Source: Oenanthe sinensis
Lineage: Eukaryota; Streptophyta; Magnoliopsida; Apiales; Apiaceae
Length of the DNA: 64,000 bases
Direction of reading: 5' to 3'
Assembly: GCA_028671895.1 (NCBI GenBank)
Contig: CM053810.1
Location: forward strand, 29,615,501-29,679,500
This document shows positions 12,650 to 24,365 of the stretch, one piece after another; the first letter of the stretch is position 1; the number at the start of each line of letters is the position of its first letter. Under the pieces are notes generated by a model that did no database searches, was not told the DNA's origin, and saw only the letters and a list, made by a program, of their open reading frames with translations. A program made the translations under genes and the position numbers.

Positions 12650-13130
12650 CGTACAACATCAGTTGTCAACTGATGTCTGGGAAATTTCTGACCCATATCT
12701 TCGCATGTGATGTTAAAAGTATATACTTTACACATCAGTTTTCAAGTGATGTTAAAACAGATATAAAAAATCGTCTCCTAAGTAAAGACGATGTTAAAAA
12801 AAAATTTGGACATCAATTTTCTTATAAAAGTCTATGTCTATAGCTATATTTAACATCAGTTATTTTTATAGTGACTATTTACTAGTTTCTTTTAAGACAT
12901 CATGTTTTATCTTTGTATCTCATGTCTATTACAAATTTAACATCAGTTTCTTCAGTTTAAATGATGTAATAGCTTATTTAAGACATCATATTTTTTAAAG
13001 ACCAACTGATGTCTTTGTAATTTTAGACATCAAATTTCTTTTATAAAATATTGTTAAATATGCTATTACACATGGTTTTAAAAAAAAAATGTGATGTTAT
13101 TTCTTTAGGTTCAGATGACAGTGTACATTG
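12650..13130. repeat. Left subterminal repeats of the CACTA element
   Basis: Many copies of a short motif ACATCAGTT (and AACTGATGT in the other orientation) occur here, with variants such as AGACATCA. In CACTA elements such subterminal arrays bind the transposase. Confidence 0.8.
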
Positions 13131-13364
13131 ATATATATTAGCCAAAATCAATTCAACCAACTAACAAACTTCTTCGACCACAACCAATCTATAAAAAAAG
13201 AACTCCTTCCACAAAAAGAAATTTAAATTGCCAAACTCAATTGATATATATATATCATTACCAATAACCAAAGTAACACATCCACATAAATAAACATGGC
13301 TAGCTAAAAGTACTTCAATTGAAACAAAATAGAAATTAACCATTCACCTAAACAACCCTAACAC

Positions 13365-13790
13365 TGAGTTTAGTTCCTCTGTTCTTTGCTCTACATTATC
13401 ATTAAGGGTTGCAAACCCTGAAAAGATGGCCGTTTTTTCAACTCTGACACCAATTTAAGCAATGAATCAGCTGCCTGAACCTATTTTTCACATATCATAG
13501 ATCTTATGAGTGAAAGTTATGGAAACTATGTCGCGAAGTTAAGAAGCATGTATACAGCATACATGGTGACATATAAGCTACTTCCACCAAGTCATATTGT
13601 TATAATATCACAAAGAAGATTAATTCAGTGTGACACCAGTGTTCATCATTATCAGTAAATTTCCATTAGGATGGATCATAAATCATTTCTATGTATATAA
13701 AGATCTGAGATTGCATCCTCATACCATCCTGGATGCACGCATCTCCATCATGGAAGCTTCTTGTGAATTTCAAACAGGTGGATCGTTAAC
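13365..13790 (-). pseudogene. MED22: Captured MED22 (Mediator subunit 22) fragment
   Basis: There are two minus-strand exons. The first, 13790-13725, follows TTGCAG and is exactly 22 codons (VNDPPV, stop, NSQEASMMEMRASRM) before GTATGA. The second, 13480 to about 13365, follows AAATAG and encodes VQAADSLLKLVSEL and then FSGFATLNDNVEQRTEE. This matches the core of plant MED22, a head-module subunit of the Mediator coactivator of RNA polymerase II, normally about 150 residues. An Arg codon has become TGA in the first exon. A one-base loss in the A run near 13432 shifts the frame between LVSEL and the FSGF part. N- and C-terminal exons are missing. It lies inside the CACTA element in the same orientation as the myosin exons, so it is a transposon-captured copy rather than the functional gene. 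Confidence 0.85.
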
Positions 13791-15076
13791 CTGCAAGGTG
13801 CACAATTCCGTTACTTTATGACATTCGTTCAATCTGATGCAAATGAAACTAGAGCCTGTGTATTACATAATAGATCAAACACTTGCAAGTTGCAACCCTT
13901 AAGAGGCCAAATTTATATAAAGAACAATGAGCTCATGTATATTGTGAATTGGCAACTTTATATAAAGGAAGTGTATATAATTTACTTACGAATAAAACTG
14001 AATAAACATTAAGCGGGCAGGTTCATCTAGGGGCTCATGCTTCAATAGAAGCTGTGATTATGTTTATTTTTATTCCTGGACCTGGTCAACTCTGTACAGA
14101 CCTTTTTAACTGTACTAGTGATTTTAGGCTTTTCTTTAATTCAAAAAATCAGTCGTATGATCAAATAACAATCAGTATAATATATACCAAGTGTTTGCTT
14201 TTTATTTCTAGAGAGGATTACAATTAAAACAAGGTGTGCCCGAATTATATGATACACAATACAACACCAAACTAAATGAGTTTAGATCCACAAAAATTTA
14301 ACACATACTCAAATGTAATAATTACCTTTTTGCATAATCCATCTATAAAATATTCTAGCCAACAGCAAGCTAAGATGCATGTGAAGGACAAAAGTTCTTG
14401 TTGTGCTCCAAAGTTAACCTCTCGTGAAGTTGTCGTTGATAATCGACGAAGTCCTTTAACCATACAAAACCAAATAACCATACAGAATACAGATAAAAAA
14501 ATATTCTTTACCAAACTAATGACAAAGATCACCTAAGATTTTGGCATCAAACTCCCTATAGTTTTGAAATATACACACCTCATTTTCTCCTCAGGCATGA
14601 CCTATGATATGAAGAAAATAAAAGAAATTCGTTACATTTAACAATTAGGCAATGTTTGTAATTTATGAGTTATATATTCATAACTATCATACTACACAAG
14701 GTTTTGTTTTCCTTCTTTTTATTTTAATAGTCACATTTTAATTAGTATTTAAAGTCCTGAATAATAATGAGCTAGCCTAGAAAAACCTTGGAATAACTAA
14801 ACAAAGTAAACTACAAGCAGGTCTTGAATTCAATAGCCAACCAACCAATTCTGGGGGCGTGTAGTAATGCACTCAGCTTTAGAATATCACGACAACCATA
14901 ATAAAATATACATGTATGGTAAAACAAAAAAGAGACAGATACCATCTCACATATAATAGGACACTAAAACTAATTCATTTAACTAATTCCTTTGAAGTTA
15001 AGCATGCTATATTGATATCCCTTGCATAGGATAATGACTCTATTCACACACAATAAAAAGAAACTTTCAAACTTTC
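13791..15076. other. CACTA interior between captured fragments
   Basis: No recognisable exon is seen. A minus-strand open stretch near 14540-14272 (86 codons) has no features I recognise. The stretch is probably intron or unrelated captured DNA. Confidence 0.4.
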
Positions 15077-16027
15077 CTCGTTTGAGACACTTTGGGTTCC
15101 ATACTTGTCATCCCAATACATAGTACTTATCCGATAAATTTGTCTCACGATCAATGCCTGCCAAATTCCAAAACAAGATAAGTGAGCATAAAAAATCTTA
15201 CTCTAAATAGAATACTCATTTGAAAATTTGGAAGTTAGCACAAGAGATGATCATATGATGATTCAAATTGAACTTAACACAAAACGCCATACCGGACAAG
15301 GATCATGTCTTATCTCTTCAAGCGATTTCTTTCTCTTTTGATGGATTACCTAAAAAAATTTACAGATGACCAAATTAAAACATGCCAACAATACAGCAAG
15401 TATGCATTTTTGTAGCACCTGCAGCTCAGTTAATAATACCAGAAAATCAACAGCTTACCTAATATAATTTAGTTCATGCCAAAAGGTTCTAGCAAACTAC
15501 AATTGGCAATAATTTAGTACCACGTCCATAAGATTTTAATTCCATATATAATACAAGAAGCACAAAGTAATAAAACTTTTTATACCTCATCATTTGCATT
15601 GACGATCCATTTTTCCAATTTTGCCAGACCAGATTTCACATATTCCCCATTTATAAACGTGCAACATTCTCTCCGCAATAAAAGACTGGCAATGAAAAAA
15701 ATTTCTATTACATTAAGCCAGAAAACTGTTCAACTACAAAAAAGAAATAGATGTTATCATAGAGATTACCTATTAATGAGTGAAATATTGATGAATGAGA
15801 AAACTTAGGTCACCAATTTACGAATGAAAAATGAGGAACCCTGAAAAAATAGAAGTATTGGTTTACATGTACACAAAATATAGTAAAAATGCACAATTTA
15901 AGCATAAAACTTATTTCCTTTAAAACAATTTAAACATACATGGTTTAAACATAGACGATTCATAAGAGAATCCAGAAATTTGATAATGTTATCCCATTGA
16001 CTATCAGGTGATTGTTGAGGAGCATTT
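15077..16027 (-). pseudogene. Captured class XI myosin tail (dilute domain) fragment, six exons
   Basis: Six minus-strand exons have matching phases and AG/GT borders: 16027-15940 (QWDNIIKFLDSLMNRL), 15840-15770 (SSFFIRKLVT, stop, VFSFINISL), 15685-15586 (LLLRRECCTFINGEYVKSGL), 15496-15440 (WHELNYIR, stop, AVDFL), 15349-15293 (VIHQKRKKSLEEIR) and 15157-15077 (RQIYRISTMYWDDKYG). Together they form the globular tail with the DIL domain of plant class XI myosins, the actin motors that drive organelle movement; the tail binds cargo. Two Gln codons have become TAA and the last donor GT is GA. Motor, neck and the C-terminal end are absent. It lies inside the CACTA element with introns retained, so it was captured as DNA. 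Confidence 0.88.
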
Positions 16028-16337
16028 CTAACCTCAAACGAAAAGAGAGATTTGTAATTACTAACCAAGAAGCTAGAGTTTTAAAAATAAGAGCTTGGAA
16101 TTGCCTAATTAACCCCAAACGAACTAATTACTAATCAATCTTAGCTTCAAAGCTAGGGTTTTGAAAATTGATTTGTAAATCTAGGATTTTGAACTGTGGC
16201 CAAAGATTTATGAGAGAGATGATGAGATGGTAAGATATGAGAGATGATGTGTTGGTGAGATAGTAGATAGAGAGATTTGCGATAGAGGTTGAGAGAGAGG
16301 GTTGCGAGAGAGGGAGAGAGTCGTGAAAGAGAGTGTT

Positions 16338-16369
16338 CGGGGGTGGGGGTGGGGGTGGGGGTGGGGGGA
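16338..16369 (+). repeat. G-rich (GGGGGT)n run
   Basis: About five GGGGGT units followed by GGGGGG lie on the plus strand, next to a GA-rich tract (16200-16335) near the right end of the CACTA element. The sequence could form a G-quadruplex. Confidence 0.85.
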
Positions 16370-16439
16370 GATGTTAAGGGAAAATGTTTTTTGTCTGCAG
16401 CTATAAAGGGAAATTATTGACCCGCTTGTTTTTATTTTT

Positions 16440-16575
16440 TTTCAAACACAACTTTAGACATCGAGCTTTTTACCAAGCGATGTCTTAAAAATGCTTTAAC
16501 ATCGTTATATACAAAAGCAATGTTAAAAAGACATTTAACATCGGTGTTTTTTGCAACCGTTGTTAAAGGGGTGAT
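16440..16575. repeat. Right subterminal repeats of the CACTA element
   Basis: Repeated TTTAACATCG / TTTAGACATCG and GATGTTAAA-like motifs mirror the left subterminal zone and end at the terminal inverted repeat at 16573-16600. Confidence 0.75.
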
Positions 16576-17229
16576 GTTGTATCCAGTTTTTCTAATAGTG
16601 CTTGTGACTTATGAGGGCACTTGCACGAGTTGGATATGTCAAAGGCTTAGAACATGACACAGGGAACATGCATTGTGAGCACACTTAATTCTCGAGGGGT
16701 CACGCAGCATGACGCAAGGGTAAGAGAGGCTAGATTGGGTGAGACTTGAATAAAGGCACGGCTGGCTTAAGGGAGAGTCATCATTCACCATTAGTCCTCA
16801 ATGACAAAGAGGCGACATGACAAACAAGTGTTAAGGAGTCATACATGGTGGGCTTAGCAATGTCATAGTTTTATGGTAGAGCTGGATAGGTGATGCAATC
16901 AGTGTGGACCAGGGTTGGAAGATGATGCAGGCATGACATGGGTTCAATGTGCAAGACGGACTTGGATTTATGCATATCATATGGATGGGCCTAGCTTACA
17001 AATAAGAAAAGTAAGTTAGGGCATATCATAATTGATATGGTGTAAGGTAATATCTTCTAATGCGGAAATCAAGGGATATGACTCAGCATATCTTCGAGAA
17101 TATTCTAGAAGGGGGATTATCCTTGGGAATATTCCAAAAGGAGGATTCCATGGGAGCATATCAAAGAAGATCTTCATCATAGATGGAAAGTTTGGATGGG
17201 ATTGAGTCATCCAAAGCCCGCATAACAGC

Positions 17230-17239
17230 CTATATAAGG
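17230..17239 (+). promoter_or_regulatory. LTR TATA box
   Basis: CTATATAAGG is followed by a leader rich in GAGAGA and by a gag start about 480 bp downstream. It is a plausible transcription start for the gypsy LTR. Confidence 0.5.
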
Positions 17240-17710
17240 AGGAGCTACTTCATTCTCATGGATTCATTCATACACACTTGTAGAGAGAAGTGAGAGAAAA
17301 ATACAGAGAGAGCTATATAGAGTTCTAGAGATAGAAAGAGCTTTGTAGTGAGGCACTCTTGTATTACTAGCAGTTAGTGGTAGTTATGCCAAGTTGTGGC
17401 AAGCAAGCCTAGATTGTTAGATCCTTTTTATGGGGTAATAAAAAGGTTGGGGGTTCCCCGTATATGCTCGTCTCATTCATATTGTGTAGTTGTTACTAAC
17501 CCATCTTGCAGACATCGAGTTGTGAAGACTAATGCCTAAAGGTTACCTACGCATTGCTGGCCAAGCTCTAGGCATAAAGTTGGTGCATCACCCAGCCAAA
17601 AATTTGAAAACTTAGTCGTTGTTTGACGCTTTCGCACGGCTGTGTGACAGTTAGAGTCAGAGAAATGTTGTTAAAGCGACGTTGCTATAGTTGGTCCTAC
17701 AGTTTCTTCT

Positions 17711-18192
17711 ATGAATGACAGAGTTACCAAACTTGAGGAAATGCTTGATGAACTGCAGTTTGTCGATGTTGCACCAGTGCAAGAGCAATGTGTAACCATG
17801 AGGTATGATATTGATTAAATCAGACCGATCCTAGAGAATCACCTACGTGAAGCTGAGGGGAAAATTGCTGAGTTGGAGAATACTTCGGCGGAACTTTATG
17901 AGGAGGTGACTATTCTGAGAAGGCAGTGGTTGTTGGGGGCAGTACCTCGAGTGAAACTATGAGAAAGTTCAAAGTGACAGATCCTAAGTTATATGAGGGT
18001 GGCAGAGACGCCAAGGCATTGAAGAATCTCTTGTGAGATATGGAGCACTATTTCAAGGCGGCTCATATCGATGATGGTGAACAAGTGATTGTGGCTAGTA
18101 TGTTTCTTTCAGGTGATGCGAAGTTATGGTGGCACACTCGCATGGATGATGTTAAAGGCACAGGGAGACTCAAAATTGAGACCTTAGAATAT
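17711..18192 (+). pseudogene. gag fragment of a chromovirus-like gypsy element
   Basis: It starts MNDRVTKLEEMLDELQ (coiled coil) with an in-frame TAA soon after. A frame change near 17950 leads into KFKVTDPKLYEGGRDAKAL, a TGA at 18034 in place of a Trp codon, and then DMEHYFKAAHIDD and MFLSGDAKLWWHTRMDD. This is the retrotransposon gag core typical of plant gypsy chromoviruses. It breaks off after RLKIETLE at about 18192, where unrelated sequence begins. Confidence 0.8.
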
Positions 18193-18500
18193 TATTTTTT
18201 AATAATTTTGGTCTCTTTGTCCTCATATTTAATTCTATAGAGTAAACATGGAAAAATGGCTAACAAGTGGGACGGTTATGTGTCAATAAGAACGCTTAAT
18301 TATGATGCCCTAGGTTGATTGATACTTCTTTGTTCCTAAATTAGCATTGCTAGTACCATTGGTAATCCTCAAATGCACCGATTCCTGTTAACACGGACCA
18401 TAGAACTCAATAGAACCGAGTTTTTTGTTCTTGTGACCATCGAGTACCTTAACAACGATAAACTGAATATTCGTGTTTGGGACTTATTTGCAAAGGCAGT
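18193..18500 (+). pseudogene. Unidentified gene segment, copy 2, left part
   Basis: The reading frame through 18373-18500 (MHRFLLTRTIELNRTEFF, later NIRVWDLFAKAV) continues in frame across the 11.4-kb gypsy insertion into LSEVQGDFEYGAVATI at 29878. Together they form the pre-insertion sequence. I do not recognise the family. The left 170 bp show nothing recognisable. Confidence 0.5.
18496..18500 (+). repeat. Target-site duplication GCAGT (left)
   Basis: Identical to 29873-29877 on the other side of the gypsy element. Confidence 0.9.
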
Positions 18501-21500
18501 TGTGACGCCCCCGGATCCGGGGTCAGGGATCCAGGCCGTCAGGGTCCAATTTCCATAATAATTAATACTCACCTGCTTTAACAATTATAACAATCCAACA
18601 TACAAGCAATGACCCCAAACCAAATACACAACTCGAGTTATAGTCTCAGGAAACGAACTTAAAATAATAATAGTTTTTATAATCCAACTGTAATAAACTC
18701 AGGATCTCATGCTACTAATATAACCTCTACCTGAAGTTACAATATGAGTTAACAATGTTTCAATATTTATTAATACCTTGCATATTTTACAATAATTATT
18801 AGGATTCTAAACTAAAATCCTATCTAGCTTACACCACCTGTAAAAGCCTTGAACCTGACTAACTCAAGCTCGAGCCTCTTCTTTCCTTTGCATCTCCTGG
18901 ACAAGTCTTACTGCAAGATATAAGGTTTACAAAAAGCAAGAATGAGCCAAAGAATGCTCAGCAAGTTATTTATCAGAATATTTCAAGGAAAAGGTGAAAG
19001 CCACAATTATCCCAACTGGATATTCAACAATAAAAGTATACAACTTACATTATGAGTAAAGAAGTATAACCAATTATATCTCGACAATAAAGGAATCAGA
19101 GTTCACGATACAAGAAGATATTCATGATAAGAATGCAGTTCAAGTTACTGCAATACCATAATTTAAGTTCATAATTTTGAGATTGACAGAATCAATGACT
19201 TGGCACAATGGCCTCATCCACAGAGTACCATTCATTTGAGTATCAATAAGCAAGCAGTTCAATATACTGTGAAAAGAATCAATAATAGTTCGACAGTTCT
19301 CATTAACACTATCAGTAACTTAGCACCTTGGCTTTCGTTATAATGTAAATGTTAAATTCCAATTGGAAGAAATGGGACTACACTGGAGATTTTCCAACGC
19401 CCTACTGTACGCGATGATTAGTCGCATTGTACAATAGAAGAACCAGTCACTTTCTCTACTAGTAGAAGGACAACCCCTTATCGGGACGTCACCCTAGGCA
19501 ACTCATAGGCCTTTAATTACGCTGGATCGTGCGTCACTCGACCTCTTACGCAACCTTACTCCAGTCCCTGGTGAATATGTAACAACATAGCTCAGTCTGG
19601 AAGGAACAGTATATCCGAAATATCCAAACTAACAATCATCTTCTCTAGGATTTCAATCATCAGATCATAGATTCATTTCCGAACTTTAATGGAAGGAAAT
19701 TGAATTCAAGTTCTAGAATGCCTCAATTCTCTTTCAAGAACTCAACACCAGATGTTTGATTAATATCAACAAGTCTGGAAGGAAAATTAATACCACCTTT
19801 CAGAATAACAACAATCTTATTTTAAGATTTCAACATCAGATGATGGATTCGCTTCCCAAGTTATGTGGAACTAATCCCGTAGCATGTGGGTTGACTCTTA
19901 GTCAACGAATCAACAAGAAAAAGCACTCGAATCAAGAAGACTCAATAACACAACCCGGGGAGTCATTACTATATTTTATAATAACCTTAATAAAGAGTAT
20001 TTAATTGGAGCTAGATATATGTTTCAAAAGATCCAGGTATATACGGGAAGAATGTCAGGAATATTGATCCGTTCTCTAATGTGGGGTGGTTAACCCAAAA
20101 ATAACTGCAGAATATTTTATTAGTAATTAAATAACTAATATTAAATTAAAAATAATATTTAAAGCATTTCCCGGAAGCTCCATTATATTTTAAAACTTCA
20201 TAAAATATTTGAATAAGGATTAGGGTTCTATACTAACCCTCAACCCTCAGTAAACTGGGATATTAGATATAATCAGACTCAAACAATTTTTAAATATTGT
20301 TTTGCTTAAAACAATTGAACAACCACTGTCTTTTAAAGATCCTCAGTATTTAAATTATATTAAAATAATATTTAATATTATTTAAAAATAATCAAAGAAT
20401 ATAATTATAATTAAATAAATTTATTTTCATTGATCCACATTATTTAAATAATATTTAATTATATTAAATAATATTTAAATAATCCAAAGTGGAATTGAAA
20501 ACCCTTCGTTCAGACAGAAACACGGGATCTCAGACTTTTTAAATAATATTTAATTAATAATTAAATATTATTTAATAATTAAAAGAATGGTAAAAAAAAT
20601 AATTAAATCGATGATCTTAATTAATCATCTCATAATACTCAAATAGATTTTATTTTTTTTGAATTGAAATATTCTGGTAGTACCTACTACCGTTGAAAAT
20701 ACCCGACTATCCCGGGTTAACCATCGAGTACCCTGAATGATAACTCGACGCACGGAACAGATACTCAATCTGGATACATGCATACTCTAACTTTTCGAGA
20801 AGTTCAGAGTAGCAGAAGAATCAAGTTATAAAGGAACAAAACAGTTCGAGGTGAAATAGCAATGCGCATTCTCAACAACAACAATGAGCTGAGTAGTTCA
20901 AAATACAACAAAAATTTATAATCGAAGAACTTATTATAAAGTTAAAGATTTCAAGAATCTTGCATCACCATGAATTAATAATATTCTGATATAGAATAAA
21001 ATGATAAAGATAGAAACTTGCTTGGACTCCAAGGATGTCTCCACCTTCCGGGTACTCTATAATCATATAAGAACACACTCTTAGTATACATATGTATGTA
21101 TTAAGTTAATTGTAAATTTATACAATTTACTCCACATTTTACCCGGTACTTCACCTCATCGGGCCTACTTTAGCTATTCGAAAACTTATCTTGACAATGC
21201 TTTTTAATCATGCTCCTTACATCTACATGTAGTCATGTTATTCCTTAACAATTTTCGTTACTTGACCGACTCGAGAAAAGTCCTCTAACTTGTTCGAAGT
21301 CGGATCCCAAAATAGTTGTTCGACCTTTCCTCATGTTCATTTCACTCCAACACCCTGTTTTCTAACATTTTTAATAAATTGGAAATTAATCCATTTGACA
21401 TGAATCCTTCTCTGAGATCATCTTTGTACCACCAACAACATGACATAAATATTTCAATTCGAGCTAAGGTGTTAGCTAGGTGAAACAATTCTTCAAAGTT

Positions 21501-23459
21501 CAATATTTAAGCAATTCATAGGTTATGAATAACCTTTACTAAAATAGCTATATCTTCTAGCTCGTTAATCCATTTGACTCACCGTTTGAGGCTACACAAA
21601 CTAGACTCCAATTATAACATAGACCCAGAAAATACAAAGTCCAGAAATAGTGTTAAGTCATCCGAACAATTCATCCAAAATGGTGGATCCAGAATTACCA
21701 TTTCTGTGAATTATTATTACGCAATCGGCACTCTATCAATTTTAATAAATTAGATTTTACTCCTTTTAATCCAATTCTTCTTCTCAGATAATCTTATATG
21801 TCCCTATTATTTTAAATAAAAGTTTCAAGATTTATGGAGTCCCCTAACTAGGGTGATCACAGCTTCAAAATTCAAGAAAAACAGGATTTTCATTTTCTGC
21901 GCTACCGTTACTAAATCGGCCATAACTTTTGGCTCGTTATTCCAAATGACGCAAAATTAGCGCTCAAACGATCTAGGGACAATATACAAACTAACCATAT
22001 CAGCCATTTGCCCAGAACAGATAAAGTCTGCTCCCAGATTTTCTGAACAGTTACAGCAGTAAGGGGAAGAAAAAAAATGGGCATGGTAACGTTTGTAAAC
22101 TCATCGTTTTCTATTTTTATTCTACTCCAATTCAACCAACAAACAATCTCAAACTCCTCATTCAACTATATAATACATCATAACACAATCTCAAGCTTCA
22201 AAAATCAGCCAAGTATGAAAAGCTAAACCTAGAAATCAATGAATGAAAACATGTGTTTCTAGGACCAACTAAGCTCAATCTACATTACCCATAACATGTA
22301 TAAGCTATATCAATCATCAAGCAAGCCAAAGGAAACCTTAAATCAAAGAAAATAAATTTTTTATTTTCGAAGTCACTGTTCATCGTCACTTTCAACTCAA
22401 AAATGAACATGCTATGGAGTGTGGGTATGAGAGATGTTACCATAGTTAGAACAAGCTTGGAAGCACCTTTCTTTTAAGCTATAGAACATCATAATCCATG
22501 GAAGCTAGCACTTGTTCTCCTCTTCAAAAAAATCTGCCGAGTGCTTCTTGCAATGGGGGAGAAGAACTGATCTTTTCTTATTTGTAGATGTGGTGGAGCG
22601 AGTGTTTTAAAAGGGTTCGTGCGGTAGTCGCGTAACTTCCCGACTTCATTTTAATCACTCGTTCTTGTTCTTTCTTCTTACATCCAATTAAATCTTAAAA
22701 CTCAAAACCTTATTTTATAATTCAAAGTAGTGTTTTGATCTTCATTTTTCTAATGATTCGCGACCACAAGTTCAACAATGATTACTTGCTCTAAGAGTTT
22801 TAATAAAACTACTCTCCACCAAAACACTACCCACTAACTTTCATTTGTCATATACGATTCCTTATATCCCATTTTATTTATCCAAAAAGGTTCAGATGTG
22901 ATTCGTCAGATAAAACCTAAAGCGCAAGTACTTCGTATTTTACGTATACTCACTTAAAAATACGAGCCACGAATAATCTCAAATTACCCGTCTCTGAATT
23001 CTGACGAGTCCTACATACGATTATATATTTTCTAGGTTAATAATATAGCTTCGAAACTAATTTCTGAGGAAATAATTATTCTTACACATTTTTTGTACTA
23101 ATATAGCCATAAAACGACCAAAAAGTAAATTGTGAATCTTTGAATTCTGACAAGTCATACATACGTTCATTTATTCCATAGATTGGGAATATCTTCTTCG
23201 AATATTTATTTTGAAATAAATAAATATTCTTACATCGTTTCCACACAGTACAACCAGGTTATGGTCAAATAAAAGTTGCCACTTTCTGAATTCTGAATTG
23301 ATTTAAATACAACCATTTATGTCGTATATTAATAATACGACTTCATATCTTAAGCTCTCTTCAAGCGATAATTCAGATAAAATTGTTCACTAATTAAAAA
23401 TGAAAAATTTTATCCAAAAATTCTTAATAATCCCAAACTCAGAAATACGGATTATTACA
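18501..23459 (-). repeat. 3' LTR of the 11.4-kb gypsy element
   Basis: It is 4,959 bp, with TG...CA ends (TGTGACGCCC at 18501 on the plus strand, ATTATTACA at 23459). The left end contains the palindrome CCCCGGATCCGGGG. No host-gene fragment is recognised in it. Confidence 0.9.
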
Positions 23460-24365
23460 GTCTCCCCTCCTTAAAGGATTCCGTCCTCGGAATTTACACG
23501 AGAACAATTGAGGTTACTATTTTCACACCTCGCTTTCTAATTTCTAGGTTGATACTTCAACCTTCTTGGTTTCGTACAACCTCCTCAGCATTATTACTTC
23601 ACTTTTCACCATTTGCTCTATTCAGTCGATGATATCTATAATTTTGTATTTTAACGTGTGCTTAACGTCCACGATAATACATTCAGTAATACGAACTCTC
23701 CTGCTTCATACTCTCTGCCTTTTCTAGCTTGATCACCAACTCACTTTGTCTATTTTGAGTTATCATTAATCGCTTTCAATACTACAACATGTATCATATG
23801 CCCTCCGAACCGATTCTTATCCTTATCACAAGTTAGATCGATATTTTCCGTCCGCACTAACTTCTTAAGATGGCATGCCTATAGGTGGGTGGTAACTAGG
23901 GTCAGATGAAACTCAATCTATGATAAGTAATTATCCCAACTCTTTTTAAAATCCAAAACACAACTTTTTATGAAAAGATAACATTGTACATAATTTTAAT
24001 AGGAATCTTCAATAACGATCATCGAAACAATTGATCAGAGTGATTTGGAGATCAATAAACTCATTTTCAATATATATGAGAGATAAGGAAGAAATTAATT
24101 TGGATATGACTGAGAACAACTATATTTGTACTCAAGATGGCCAGTCTTTAGTACTTTCTGGCTTATAACACATAATTGAGTGGTTTCCCACCAGACTTTT
24201 GTCACACATACAAGAAGTCACACTATATGCATTGTTTATCTCAATCGGATGAAAAATAGTTAACATTTAGAAGAAAATGATTTTAAAATGGAGAGAAAAT
24301 ATATTTTGAAATTTTCATTCCTTAATGGATTACGAACTCAATATACAACAGTCCCTACTCATTTA
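23460..24365 (-). pseudogene. Remnant interior: polypurine tract and integrase C-terminal tail
   Basis: The minus strand at 23770-23660 carries, across frame changes, TQNRQSE and then DQARKGREYEAGEFVLLNV. This matches the C-terminal part of gypsy integrases (RQ..YAD.RRK..EFE.GD.V.L.V). The polypurine tract AAGGAGGGGAGAC lies at about 23460-23473. The rest is non-coding. Everything upstream has been deleted. Confidence 0.65.

Larger units (their letters stand above)
12633..16600. mobile_element. Non-autonomous CACTA transposon carrying host-gene fragments
   Basis: The ends are inverted repeats of about 28 bp. The left end at 12633 reads TACTACTAGAAACACTGCGT. The right end, read from 16600 on the minus strand, is CACTATTAGAAAAACTGGAT; both continue into ACAACATC. 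The expected first C is T at the left end. The element is flanked by the 3-bp duplication CTT (12630-12632 and 16601-16603), the CACTA hallmark. Subterminal zones are full of ACATCAGTT/AACTGATGT motifs. No transposase is visible, so it would depend on an autonomous relative. The interior carries minus-strand exons and introns of a class XI myosin and of MED22. It lies within a gypsy LTR. Confidence 0.9.
12430..18192 (+). mobile_element. Ty3/gypsy (chromovirus-like) 5' LTR and gag fragment, split by a CACTA element
   Basis: Similar-looking GC-richer sequence flanks the CACTA element: 12480-12632 and 16601-17700. On the right it shows an LTR-type promoter (CTATATAAGG at 17230) and leader, and then a gag start at 17711. 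The gag fragment ends at about 18192 and the rest of the element is missing. The left LTR border is not resolved and 12430 is approximate. Assignment to gypsy rests on the gag motif GDAKLWWHTRMDD. Confidence 0.6.

Noticed and set aside
14272..14536. Two overlapping 86-codon open frames on opposite strands
   Set aside because: No recognisable protein, no splice support consistent with the captured genes nearby, and opposite-strand overlap suggests chance.
18501..18540. Reading the 11.4-kb gypsy element left to right
   Set aside because: DNA after 23459 is a polypurine tract on the minus strand, not a primer-binding site on the plus strand.
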